Position numbers and translations under genes: made by a program. From an uncultured Pleurocapsa sp. (GTDB lineage: Bacteria > Cyanobacteriota > Cyanobacteriia > Cyanobacteriales > Xenococcaceae), in the NCBI GenBank assembly GCA_937884735.1, contig CAKZYI010000185.1, forward strand, positions 1 to 14,926: a stretch of 14,926 nt of DNA, in the 5' to 3' direction. Shown here piece after piece: positions 6,497 to 13,653 of this stretch (position 1 is the stretch's first letter; each line of letters begins with the position of its first letter). The notes beneath the pieces were generated by a model. That model had not been told where the DNA came from and ran no database searches. It saw only the letters and a list, made by a program, of their open reading frames with translations.

Positions 6497-7702
6497 ATGA
6501 AAAAATCTACAACTTTGAAAAAAGCAACAACTTCTCTATCTCTACTAATTTTGGGTGGTGGCATTGCGTTGGCTGGAAACCATTTAGTCCATACTCCCCA
6601 AAGTTTTGCTGACGATGGAGTTGTAAAAAATAGTATCGCCCAAGCAAACATAGACAGCAACGAAAATCAGATCGCCGTTCCTCAAAACTACGTGAGTAAA
6701 GTGGTAAATGAGGTTGGACACTCTGTGGTAAGAATTGATGCTTCTCGTACAGTGGCAAACAATACCTCCCCAATGTTGAACGATCCTTTCTTCCGTCAGT
6801 TTTTCGGTTCGCAAATTCCCAACATTCCCCAAGAAAGGGTGCAAAGAGGTTTTGGTTCGGGATTTGTAGTCAGTTCGGATGGCTTAATATTAACTAATGC
6901 CCATGTGGTGGATGGTAGCGATGAAGTTAACGTTACTCTCAAAGATGGACGTACCTACGAAGGGAAAGTAATGGGTACAGACTCTTTAACTGATGTGGCT
7001 GTGATCAAAATTGAAGCAGCAGACTTACCCGCCGTTACTTTTGCTGACTCCGAACAACTCCAGCCAGGAGAATGGGCAATTGCGATCGGCAATCCTTTAG
7101 GATTGGATAATACAGTAACCACAGGTATAGTTAGTGCGACAGGTAGAAGCAGCGCGCAAGTAGGCATTGCTGACAAACGAGTTAGCTTTATTCAAACTGA
7201 TGCTGCAATCAATCCTGGTAACTCTGGAGGACCTTTACTCAATGCTCAAGGTGAAGTAATTGGAATTAATACCGCAATTATTCAAAATGCTCAGGGACTG
7301 GGCTTTGCTATTCCTGTTAATACTGCCAGAGATATTGCCGAAGACTTAATTGCTAATGGTAAAGTCGAACATCCTTATCTGGGTATTCAAATGGCAGGGA
7401 TTACTTCCGAACTGAAAGAGCAGCTAAAAGCGAGAAGAAATATCGACCTTGGTACGGATGAAGGTGTCTTAATTGTAGGTGTTGTGCCTAACTCTCCCGC
7501 AGATAATGCAGGATTGCGCTCTGGTGATGTGATTCTAGAAGTTGCCAATAATTCTATTGCTAAAGCTGATGAGGTACAAAAAGCCGTGTCTAAGGTTGAG
7601 GTAAACAGCGATCTTGTTCTTCGTGTTCAACGTGATGGTAAACCTCAGAATATTGAAGTAAAAGTTGGAGTGTTGCCTCAAGCCCAGCAAGCAATGCGAT
7701 AA
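6497..7702 (+). CDS. HtrA/Deg-family serine protease (HhoA/HhoB/HtrA type), one PDZ domain
   Basis: The protein has 401 residues. The N-terminus (MKKSTTLKK) is basic, followed by a hydrophobic segment at residues 14-30 and a possible signal peptidase site after SFA (residue 38), so the enzyme is probably periplasmic, lumenal or membrane-anchored. The trypsin-like domain spans about 64-280 with a complete triad: H136 in TNAHVVDG, D166 in LTDVAVIK and S243 in NPGNSGGPLLN. One PDZ domain covers about 293-392 (GVVPNSPADNAGLRSGDVI). This is the cyanobacterial Deg protease layout, which degrades or refolds damaged envelope proteins under heat and light stress. Which of the three paralogues it represents cannot be fixed from one sequence. 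The start has AAGG about 12 nt upstream. It is a single-gene unit ended by the hairpin at 7747-7796. Confidence 0.93.
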   Translation: MKKSTTLKKATTSLSLLILGGGIALAGNHLVHTPQSFADDGVVKNSIAQANIDSNENQIAVPQNYVSKVVNEVGHSVVRIDASRTVANNTSPMLNDPFFRQFFGSQIPNIPQERVQRGFGSGFVVSSDGLILTNAHVVDGSDEVNVTLKDGRTYEGKVMGTDSLTDVAVIKIEAADLPAVTFADSEQLQPGEWAIAIGNPLGLDNTVTTGIVSATGRSSAQVGIADKRVSFIQTDAAINPGNSGGPLLNAQGEVIGINTAIIQNAQGLGFAIPVNTARDIAEDLIANGKVEHPYLGIQMAGITSELKEQLKARRNIDLGTDEGVLIVGVVPNSPADNAGLRSGDVILEVANNSIAKADEVQKAVSKVEVNSDLVLRVQRDGKPQNIEVKVGVLPQAQQAMR

Positions 7703-7746
7703 ACTCATTTTTATCTAACGTTTTTCGAGAGCAAGATATAAACAAG

Positions 7747-7796
7747 CCAGATGCTCTTGACTACATAGCAAGATAATCAAAAGCATCTGGTTTTCT
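7747..7796 (+). terminator. Terminator hairpin between convergent genes
   Basis: CCAGATGCT (7747-7755) pairs perfectly with AGCATCTGG (7782-7790), with an inner TCTTG/CAAGA stem, followed by TTTTCT. It is placed 45 nt after the protease stop. It lies between convergent genes and may also slow transcripts from the nuclease remnant. Confidence 0.7.
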
Positions 7797-7827
7797 ATTG
7801 TCGTTTTCAATTTGCTTTACATATTGA

Positions 7828-8595
7828 TTAAATAGAAATTTCTTCAATATCTGCGATCGCTTTAATTAATTCCTGGCGATCGCTTTGAATGGTGGCCTTA
7901 TCTAACAAGAACTGATGATAAGGACATTTTGGCTGACAATCAGCGCGATGGGGAAAATCAATTTGATGTTGTTGGTAATTTTGCAACCATGTCTCTAGTT
8001 CGAGCAACAAGGCAGATAAATCTGCTTGGGTTTGCTGATGTAAAGCCTCGCTATAGTTAAAGCTTATATTTTTGGGTTTACCAGATTTTACAAACCAATA
8101 GGTCATTGTTATTTGTTCTGGGGTATATTCAGAAGTCTCAACCAATACATATAGATAGAGGCGAGTATGCCAATTCTAAGCAAGATTAGCTCGTTTTTGA
8201 GGCTGACGATAGGTTTTCCAATCTAAGATTATTGCTTTGTCTGGTTGGGCTATTAAAAGGTCGTAAATTACCGTTAAGACAAAATCACCATGACCCATTG
8301 TGCGAGAATGTTCGGCTTCTCTCCATGAGTTTTCTTTTGGCTCTGATAGTTCGGTTGCTGCCTCAACTAAGTCTTTCACTGAAGCGTCCAACTCCACATC
8401 GCTTTTAAGTAATGATTCGATGGGTAAGCCTAGCTCTCTTTGCTGCATTAATAAATGAAAATTATTACCCCACTCCATACTTTCCTGATGTTTGGGATCG
8501 GGAATCGAACCCAGACAATCTAAATAAATTTGCTGGAATTTTGGCGGACAAATACTGAGAAAATTGAGATGAGATTGAGATAGGCGTTTATTCAA
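7828..8595 (-). pseudogene. PD-(D/E)XK nuclease family gene with an in-frame TAG
   Basis: One frame runs from TTG 8595 to TAA 7828 (256 codons) with a single TAG at 8178-8176 (codon 140). The N-terminal half (139 residues) starts LSQSHLNFLSICPPKF, contains GNNFHLLMQQ (H47), then D112 and D125-W-K127 (ILDWKTYR), the RecB-like nuclease signature. After the stop the frame continues as NWHTRLYLYVLVETSEYTPE, the conserved helix following the active site, and ends in a Cys-containing segment, DCQPKCPYHQF. In relatives I know, this joint reads LAENWxTRLYLYV, so the TAG most likely replaces a Glu codon (GAG to TAG). Intact homologues are cyanobacterial proteins of about 260 residues, of uncertain role in DNA repair. 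The upstream part could still yield a truncated protein containing the catalytic residues. No ATG is available in frame; TTG is the only start. Confidence 0.75.
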
Positions 8596-8605
8596 GGGAT
8601 TTCTT

Positions 8606-8647
8606 GAGGGATGAGGGATGAGGGATGAGGGATGAAAGATGAGGACT
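8606..8647. repeat. Heptanucleotide tandem repeat (GAGGGAT)
   Basis: Four perfect units GAGGGAT (8606-8633) are followed by two degenerate ones, GAAAGAT and GAGGACT. This is the cyanobacterial STRR type of short tandemly repeated sequence. It lies between the nuclease remnant and the rpsB promoter, immediately upstream of the TTG start on the minus strand. Confidence 0.85.
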
Positions 8648-8714
8648 AAGGAATATTGGAGTTAATTCAATAATTTTACTGCGTTTTATTTGTAGAGATA
8701 AAAAACTTGAAAAC

Positions 8715-8742
8715 CTGACAGTTAATAGTGTTAAACTATATA
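8715..8742 (+). promoter_or_regulatory. Predicted sigma-70-type promoter of rpsB-tsf
   Basis: CTGACA (8715-8720), 16 nt, TATATA (8737-8742). Transcription would start near 8749, leaving a leader of about 95 nt that begins just before the structured region at 8765. Confidence 0.55.
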
Positions 8743-8764
8743 GGCTTTAAAACAAAAATTCACA

Positions 8765-8827
8765 CATTCAGGATTTCGGGTGTTTTCCCACCGAGAAAAT
8801 GTCCCTGAATGGAGGATTAACCCGAAA
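8765..8827 (+). promoter_or_regulatory. rpsB leader with two mutually exclusive pairings
   Basis: Fold A: CATTCAGG (8765-8772) pairs with CCTGAATG (8804-8811), enclosing TTTC-GGTG against CACC-GAAA (8774-8798). Fold B: TTTCGGGT (8774-8781) pairs perfectly with ACCCGAAA (8820-8827), which ends three bases before the AGGAG ribosome-binding site (8831-8835). The same 5' segment takes part in both folds. Ribosomal protein S2 is known to control its own operon through leader RNA in other bacteria. That this leader does so is inference. Confidence 0.5.
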
Positions 8828-8845
8828 ACAAGGAGTAAAGATAAT

Positions 8846-9664
8846 ATGCCAGTAGTTTCTCTTGCGGAACTTTTAGAATCTGGGGTTCACTTTGGACACC
8901 AGACTCGTCGTTGGAATCCCAGAATGTCCCAGTACATTTACACGGCTCGTAACGGCGTTCATATCATTGACCTAGTGCAAACAGCACAGTTGATGGAATC
9001 GGCTTATGAATATATGCGTACTTCTTCCGAACGAGGCCAAAGAGTCTTATTTGTAGGTACAAAACGTCAAGCAGCAGGAATTATTGCCCAGGAAGCATCT
9101 CGTTGTGGTGCATTTTATGTCAACCAAAGATGGTTGGGTGGCATGCTAACTAACTGGGAAACTATTCGTACAAGAGTAGAAAGACTCAAAGAGCTTGAGT
9201 ATCTTGAAGAAAGTGGTGGATTAGAAAAAAGACCAAAGAAAGAAGGGTCTGTTTTACGCCGCGAAATGGCTAAATTGCAAAAATATCTTGGCGGCATCAA
9301 ATCCATGCGTAAAGTACCAGATATTGTCGTGATTGTTGACCAAAAACGCGAACATAATGCGATCGCAGAATGTCAAAAGCTTGGTATTCCTGTCGTTTCA
9401 CTTCTAGATACAAATTGCGATCCTTTGGTGGCAGATGTCGCAATTCCCGCTAACGATGATGCGATTCGTTCCATCAAATTAATTGTTGGAAAACTAGCTG
9501 ATGCTATCTATGAAGGTCGTCACGGTCAACCAGATAATCAGGATGACTACGATGAGTTAGAAGAAGGTATTAGTGCAGAAGAATATCCTTCCGCTGAAGA
9601 AGAAGCAGAAGTTCCTGCTCCCGAACCTGAAGCTGAAGCAGTTGCTGCCGATAGCGAAGAGTAA
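8846..9664 (+). CDS. rpsB: 30S ribosomal protein S2
   Basis: The protein has 272 residues from ATG 8846, which follows AAGGAG by about 10 nt. The upstream GTG (8780) in the same frame lies inside the leader hairpin and adds residues not seen in S2, so I reject it. The sequence begins MPVVSLAELLESGVHFGHQT, the universal S2 start, and contains FVGTKRQAAG, QRWLGGMLTN, the variable helical hairpin (about residues 110-145) and IPVVSLLDTNCDP. The last 45 or so residues form an acidic Glu/Asp/Ala/Pro tail, common in cyanobacterial and plastid S2. S2 binds late on the small subunit near S1, between head and body. It is transcribed ahead of tsf with a 135-nt gap containing a long hairpin, the usual rpsB-tsf order. 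Confidence 0.98.
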   Translation: MPVVSLAELLESGVHFGHQTRRWNPRMSQYIYTARNGVHIIDLVQTAQLMESAYEYMRTSSERGQRVLFVGTKRQAAGIIAQEASRCGAFYVNQRWLGGMLTNWETIRTRVERLKELEYLEESGGLEKRPKKEGSVLRREMAKLQKYLGGIKSMRKVPDIVVIVDQKREHNAIAECQKLGIPVVSLLDTNCDPLVADVAIPANDDAIRSIKLIVGKLADAIYEGRHGQPDNQDDYDELEEGISAEEYPSAEEEAEVPAPEPEAEAVAADSEE

Positions 9665-9691
9665 AGCACTCAGCTAAAAAATCTATAAGTT

Positions 9692-9740
9692 GGGGACAAA
9701 ACTTTAGCAGTAGTCAATGACTCCTAAATGTTATGTCCCC
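9692..9740 (+). other. Long hairpin in the rpsB-tsf intergenic region
   Basis: GGGGACA (9692-9698) pairs with TGTCCCC (9734-9740). The stem continues with AAC/GTT, TTTA/TAAA and AGT/ACT separated by small internal loops, giving an almost continuous stem across 49 nt. No U tract follows, so it looks more like a processing or partial-attenuation structure than a terminator. Confidence 0.55.
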
Positions 9741-9799
9741 TGCAAACATAATTTAAAATAATTTTGTCATCACTGAAATTAAATTAAAGAAGAAACAAC

Positions 9800-10459
9800 A
9801 TGGCAGGTATATCAGCAAAGGTAGTTAAAGAACTCCGCGAAAAAACTGGCGCGGGGATGATGGATTGCAAAAAAGCGTTAACAGAAAATGATGGTGACAT
9901 GGACAAAGCCATAGAATGGCTGCGTCAAAAAGGTACTATTTCTGCTGATAAAAAACAAGGTCGCGTAGCTGCAGAAGGATTGGTTGAAAGCTATATTCAC
10001 ACTGGCGGACGTATCGGTGTTTTGGTAGAAGTAAACTGCGAGACAGACTTTGTGGCTCGTCGCGAAGAGTTTCAAGAGTTAGTCAAAAACATCGCCATGC
10101 AGATTGCGGCTTGTCCTAACGTAGAATTTGTTAAAGTCGAAGACATTCCTCAAGACACTGTAGCCAAAGAGAAAGAAATTGAAATGGGTCGAGATGACCT
10201 AGACGGAAAACCAGACAACATCAAAGAAAAAATTGTCACTGGTAGAATTGACAAGCGTTTAAACGAAATCTCTTTGCTACCTCAACCCTACATCAGAGAT
10301 CAAAGTATCACTGTAGAAGAGTTGGTTAAACAAAGTGTGGCTAAATTGGGTGAGAACATCCAAATTCGTCGCTTTGTCCGTTTTGTTATGGGAGAAGGCA
10401 TCGAGAAAGAAGAGTCTAACTTTGCTGATGAAGTAGCTGCTCAAACAGGACAAAAGTAA
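9800..10459 (+). CDS. tsf: Elongation factor Ts
   Basis: The protein has 219 residues, the short form typical of cyanobacteria and plastids. It begins with a UBA-like domain (residues 1-50: VKELREKTGAGMMDCKKAL), then the nucleotide-exchange core with the signature CETDFVARREEF (about residues 79-90), and a single reduced dimerisation region ending in QIRRFVRFVMGEGIEKEE. EF-Ts releases GDP from EF-Tu so that it can bind GTP and aminoacyl-tRNA. The ATG at 9800 follows a weak AAGAAG. It lies downstream of rpsB and is ended by the strong hairpin at 10488-10531. Confidence 0.98.
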   Translation: MAGISAKVVKELREKTGAGMMDCKKALTENDGDMDKAIEWLRQKGTISADKKQGRVAAEGLVESYIHTGGRIGVLVEVNCETDFVARREEFQELVKNIAMQIAACPNVEFVKVEDIPQDTVAKEKEIEMGRDDLDGKPDNIKEKIVTGRIDKRLNEISLLPQPYIRDQSITVEELVKQSVAKLGENIQIRRFVRFVMGEGIEKEESNFADEVAAQTGQK

Positions 10460-10487
10460 AACACTAATTAATTTAATTTACTTAACA

Positions 10488-10531
10488 GTCGTAACTACTA
10501 AATATTAGTTTGGTTACGGCTTTTGTTTTTT
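10488..10531 (+). terminator. Strong rho-independent terminator after tsf
   Basis: GTCGTAAC (10488-10495) pairs with GTTACGGC (10513-10520) with one G-U. An inner ACTAA/TTAGT stem extends it, and a T-rich tail TTTTGTTTTTT follows (10521-10531). A second, weaker hairpin (TAGCCG 10540-10545 with CGGCTA 10572-10577) lies downstream of it. Confidence 0.85.
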
Positions 10532-10674
10532 ACTGGCTGTAGCCGTTCAAAATTTAATCGTTAGTAACAATCGGCTATTTGCTTTTTCAGTTTAACTTGT
10601 GTATTCTACTCAACTGAAAATCCTATTGGAACTTAGTTTGAATAGACATCAGACGTAATTTAAAAGTTTTTCCA

Positions 10675-11925
10675 ATGTCTGAAGACAGACTATCTGCATA
10701 TCCTTTATCCTTCACACCTTATCCCTCAAAAAGCCAAGAATTTATTTGTATTTGCTCTTCTCAAGACAATCCTCAAAGCAATTTTATAGGTAATTTAAGC
10801 GGTTTGCGTCTTGGGGTTAAAGATTTATTTCATATTACGGGAATGCCAACTAGCGCGGGAAATCCCGACTGGCTGGCAAGTTATCCCCAGCCCGCTAATG
10901 ATACTGCCCCATGCGTTACTTCTTTATTAGAAGCAGGGGCAACTTTAATTGGCAAAACTTTGACTGATGAATTGGCTTACAGTCTTGAAGGAATAAACAA
11001 GCATTATGGCACTCCCGTAAATTTTCAAGCTCCAAAACGCATTCCTGGGGGTTCTAGCAGTGGTTCGGCGGTGGCGGTTGCCAATGGCAGTGTTGATATT
11101 GGTTTAGGTACAGACACTGGTGGATCAATTCGCGTACCAGCTAGTTATAATGGCATTTATGGTTTGCGTCCCAGTCATGGTGTAGTTAGCTGCGAACATT
11201 TAATACCTTTAGCACCACGCTTTGATTCCGTTGGTTGGATGACTCGAGATCTCTCAACTATGCTGGCAACTTCCGACGTACTATTGCCATCAGATTATCA
11301 TGATGAACTATCACATTTGATAGTCTGCAATATTGAAGGCATAGAAGCCTGGGCAGAGGCTCGTCAGCCTTTATTGGATGCTGTTGACAGTCATTTCAAG
11401 TCAATCGAGTATGTCAATCTTAGTTCAAAACAATTGAGCCAAGCTAGTGCTGCTTTTCGAGTTTTGCAGGGTAGAGAAATATGGCGCATTCATGGTAAAT
11501 GGATTGAAGAACAACAGCCAGACTTTGCTATTGAAATTGATGATCGCTTTAAATGGTGTAAAGGTTTGAGTGTTAGTGACGAACGGCAAGCAGAGCATAT
11601 TGCCCAAGAATTTATTGATTTTTGGCATACCGATATAGTACCTAGCAAAGATCGGGTGTTGTTGCTGCCGACTACTCCTGGTGCTGCACCCTTGTTAAAC
11701 ACTCCTGCATCACAGCTATTAGAGTATCGTGCTACTTTGCTTGGCATTACTGCCCCTGCTGGTTTAACTGGCGCACCCCAAATTAGTTTGCCTTATCTTA
11801 ACAGCGAACAAGCTCCCTGGGGAGTATCTTTGTTAGCCTGTTCTGGCTGCGATCGCTCATTGCTTGACTGTGTTAGTCAAATAGAAAAAAAGATACTGTG
11901 GAAAGTGAAAGGCGATCGTCAATAA
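10675..11925 (+). CDS. Amidase-signature hydrolase, AMI1-like (indole-3-acetamide hydrolase type)
   Basis: The protein has 416 residues. The complete amidase-signature triad is visible: K49 in GVKDLF, cis-Ser S127 in PGGSSSGSAVA and nucleophile S151 in GTDTGGSIRVPAS. The surrounding stretches (GNPDWL, TAPCVTSLLEAGATLIGKT, DELAYSLEGINKHYGTP, GLRPSHGVVS, FDSVGWMTRD) follow plant AMI1, which converts indole-3-acetamide to auxin, more closely than the GatA subunit of the tRNA amidotransferase, and the protein is shorter than GatA. The true substrate is unknown; it may be another small amide. It appears to be a soluble cytoplasmic enzyme. The ATG at 10675 has no Shine-Dalgarno, and the first 20 residues (SAYPLSFTPYPSK) do not look like the family, so the start is less certain. 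The gene stands alone between the tsf terminator and a repeat-rich spacer. Confidence 0.85.
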   Translation: MSEDRLSAYPLSFTPYPSKSQEFICICSSQDNPQSNFIGNLSGLRLGVKDLFHITGMPTSAGNPDWLASYPQPANDTAPCVTSLLEAGATLIGKTLTDELAYSLEGINKHYGTPVNFQAPKRIPGGSSSGSAVAVANGSVDIGLGTDTGGSIRVPASYNGIYGLRPSHGVVSCEHLIPLAPRFDSVGWMTRDLSTMLATSDVLLPSDYHDELSHLIVCNIEGIEAWAEARQPLLDAVDSHFKSIEYVNLSSKQLSQASAAFRVLQGREIWRIHGKWIEEQQPDFAIEIDDRFKWCKGLSVSDERQAEHIAQEFIDFWHTDIVPSKDRVLLLPTTPGAAPLLNTPASQLLEYRATLLGITAPAGLTGAPQISLPYLNSEQAPWGVSLLACSGCDRSLLDCVSQIEKKILWKVKGDRQ

Positions 11926-11955
11926 TCGCCAATAACTTTAAATGTAGGTAACGTC

Positions 11956-12122
11956 AGTTCGGGTTAAGGACATGAGACGGTTAGAAGAGCTATAAGCCAT
12001 AAGCTCTAAGCCATAAGCTCTAAGCTTTTTAAAAGTTTCTCAATTGAGAAATTTTTAAAGATAGCTTTAAATAAGCACTTTTGAAATGCTTGTTTAATAA
12101 TGCTTTCAGTTTATCCCGAACT
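11956..12122. mobile_element. MITE- or IS-remnant-like region with AGTTCGGG ends
   Basis: AGTTCGGG-T-TAA (11956-11967) is matched inversely by TTA-T-CCCGAACT (12111-12122). Between the ends lie three 14-nt tandem units AGCTMTAAGCCATA (11988-12029, the third degenerate), a long AT-rich hairpin centred on the perfect 16-bp palindrome TTTCTCAATTGAGAAA (12036-12051; stem extends over about 12025-12060), and a small AAGCA/TGCTT hairpin (12073-12091). There is no ORF. The right end, read on the minus strand, resembles the sequence at 14834-14866. The central palindrome may serve as terminator for the amidase gene. Confidence 0.45.
11988..12029. repeat. Three 14-nt tandem units (AGCTMTAAGCCATA)
   Basis: Units start at 11988, 12002 and 12016. 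The first differs from the second by one base and the third diverges after AGCTCTAAGC. They lie inside the inverted-repeat region 11956-12122. Confidence 0.75.
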
Positions 12123-12203
12123 CAGGTTAGGTAAAATTTCAGATCTTAACCAAAATTAGTATAGCTAAAGCCTAAACAATGGTCTATATCGCAAAAAAGA
12201 AGA

Positions 12204-12485
12204 TTATTTATCTATATTTATTATTTGTAGTTTTAGATGTTGTAATCTTGTGTCTGATTCCAACTTCATAAGTTTATATGCTTTTTCAAATTCTTGATAG
12301 TTTTCTGACGTTATTTTTTGATCGTTTTCTATTAACCAGTCGATAGCTAATTCAATACCTAAAAGCCATTCCTCGTATTTAGTAATATAATCTATACATT
12401 CTTGAAACTCTTTAGGAGTGAGAATGCTTTCAATTTTTTCTATTGCAGATTTGCATTGATTTATAATATTTCGATATTTACTCAT
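12204..12485 (-). CDS. Small helical acidic protein, possibly immunity-like (MafI type), uncertain
   Basis: The protein has 93 residues from ATG 12485, with no clear Shine-Dalgarno. It looks all-helical with many Glu, Ile and Lys: NIINQCKSAIEKIESIL, then a middle segment, YEEWLLGIELAIDWLIENDQ, and KITSENYQEFEKAYKLMKL. The middle pattern (helix, then LAIDWLIENDQKITSENY) resembles MafI-family immunity proteins that neutralise contact-dependent toxins. That is recollection of a pattern, not a firm assignment. No toxin gene is adjacent. It is divergent from the GNAT remnant with a 61-nt gap containing a HIP1 site. Low-GC codon use fits its accessory surroundings. Confidence 0.55.
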   Translation of the reverse strand: MSKYRNIINQCKSAIEKIESILTPKEFQECIDYITKYEEWLLGIELAIDWLIENDQKITSENYQEFEKAYKLMKLESDTRLQHLKLQIINIDK

Positions 12486-12546
12486 TGTTTGCTTGTTTTG
12501 TATGCGATCGCTTTAAAACTTATCGGTCAAGAAAAACATTTACTTT

Positions 12547-13040
12547 ATGCCAAATATTGAATATCAGATTGCCACTAAAAAAAACTTATCGAGCCTAAAT
12601 AATTTGTATGCAGATATAAATAATAAGCCATTAATGTCTGAAAATGAAATAACTTATCTCTGGCAGCAAATACAGCAAGTTCCTGATTATTATATTTACC
12701 TAACTTACTTAGATAAAAAAGCGATTGGTACTTTTAGTTTGTTGTTTATGCCTACCATGATGCACTCTGGATTTCATAAATCGGCAATTCTATATTCTGC
12801 AGCTATTTTATCTAGTTATAGAAGTCAAGGTTATGGCAAACAAATGATGCAAAAAGCTTTAAGAATTAGTGCTGATGCTGGATGTTATAAAGTTACTCTT
12901 TCTTCTAATCTTAAACGCGATGCCTTTATGCGTAGCGGTATTCTTTAGGGCGGCTATGCTTCGCAAATCGCGCTCATAATTTCTATCGATCTTTAGGATT
13001 TAAACAGCATGGATGGAGTTTTAGTTATCAGCTTGTTTAG
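12547..13040 (+). pseudogene. GNAT N-acetyltransferase gene interrupted by a small hairpin repeat
   Basis: From ATG 12547 the frame encodes 125 residues of a GNAT fold, including the acetyl-CoA loop in SSYRSQGYGKQMMQKAL (about residues 92-108) and the following KVTLSSNLKRD. It then runs into foreign sequence (AFMRSGIL) and a TAG at 12946-12948. The missing C-terminus is present downstream in another frame, from about 12972 to TAG 13038-13040. It reads AHNFYRSLGFKQHGWSFSYQ, the classical AHxFYxxxGF end of GNAT enzymes. The sequence in between (about 47-53 nt, not a multiple of three) is therefore an insertion. The uninterrupted protein would have been about 148 residues. The substrate is unknown. 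The short product lacks the last strand and helix that close the fold and is probably inactive. Confidence 0.85.
12920..12972. mobile_element. Roughly 50-nt hairpin repeat inserted in the GNAT gene
   Basis: CGCG occurs at 12916-12919 and again at 12969-12972, 53 nt apart, and may be a target-site duplication. The insert contains GCGTAGC (12930-12936), which pairs with GCTATGC (12953-12959) with one G-U. Its style (GCGTAGCGGTAT, GCTTCGCAAATCGC) is that of small dispersed repeats in filamentous and colonial cyanobacteria. The exact borders depend on an intact homologue. Confidence 0.6.
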
Positions 13041-13058
13041 ATTGTTTTTCAATAGTTA

Positions 13059-13601
13059 CTAAATAGTCCAAGATTGAAGACATTTCCAAGACAAATCTGG
13101 ATTTTTTTGATAAAAACGTAATTCCCAATTTACACCAGCTTTCATATCAATTATATCTGAAGCCAATTGTTGTAACTCTTTTTTATATTCTGGTTTAAAA
13201 TCATAAGCCAAACTTAGGTGCAACCATTCTTTTAACCTAAGCTTGTCTTGGTAATTATTAACAGCTTTGTTTTGAGAAAAATTAGCGATTAAATTTTTGA
13301 TGTTTTCTGCTTTTAACTCTAAGCCATGCCAATTTTCATTGAAAGTTAATTGCTTTACTTTTACATCTAGATATAAATCATTTTTAGCCATAAAATATGC
13401 CTTATTCAAAGCCTTAAGATAAATAGGAATTGAATTTGGTTCAGCAGTAAAAAATCCTGTTAAAGTGCAGTGAGGCATGTATTTATGGGCTGAGTTTGCT
13501 CCATATAATTCACGGCTTCGATGTAAATATTGCTCTAGTTGTTTATTTAGCTCGCCTACTGGACAAGCATAGATAATAAATTGCTGATTAGTAATCGACA
13601 A
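13059..13601 (-). CDS. 2H phosphoesterase superfamily protein, next to phnM
   Basis: The protein has 180 residues from TTG 13601, chosen because a strong AAGGAG (13617-13612) lies 10 nt upstream and no ATG is suitable. Two HxT/S motifs are visible in the spacing expected for the 2H fold: H44-C-T46 (YMPHCTLTGFF) and, in the second half, H-L-S (EWLHLSLAYDF, about residue 127). The length also fits. Members cleave cyclic phosphodiesters or 2'-5' linkages in RNA or nucleotides. The gene follows the phnM-type gene on the same strand after 52 nt. C-P lyase makes a 1,2-cyclic ribosyl phosphate, and some phosphonate operons carry 2H proteins (DUF1045 type), so a role in opening that ring is a reasonable guess. 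An RNA-repair role is the alternative. TAG is followed at once by TAA. Confidence 0.75.
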   Translation of the reverse strand: MSITNQQFIIYACPVGELNKQLEQYLHRSRELYGANSAHKYMPHCTLTGFFTAEPNSIPIYLKALNKAYFMAKNDLYLDVKVKQLTFNENWHGLELKAENIKNLIANFSQNKAVNNYQDKLRLKEWLHLSLAYDFKPEYKKELQQLASDIIDMKAGVNWELRFYQKNPDLSWKCLQSWTI

Positions 13602-13653
13602 TTGGCAATTACTCCTTAGTTAAATTAATCAAAAATATTAGTAACTATTGACT

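Noticed and set aside
6472..7176. Minus-strand ORFs opposite the HtrA-type protease
   Set aside because: Antisense shadows of a gene with a complete catalytic triad and PDZ domain.
8780..8845. Upstream in-frame GTG start for rpsB adding 22 residues
   Set aside because: It lies inside the leader hairpin, lacks a ribosome-binding site and adds residues not found in S2; ATG 8846 has AAGGAG and starts with the family's MPVVSL.
8799..8855. Small overlapping upstream ORF (ATG 8799) in the rpsB leader
   Set aside because: No ribosome-binding site and the sequence is explained by the paired leader structure; probably chance.
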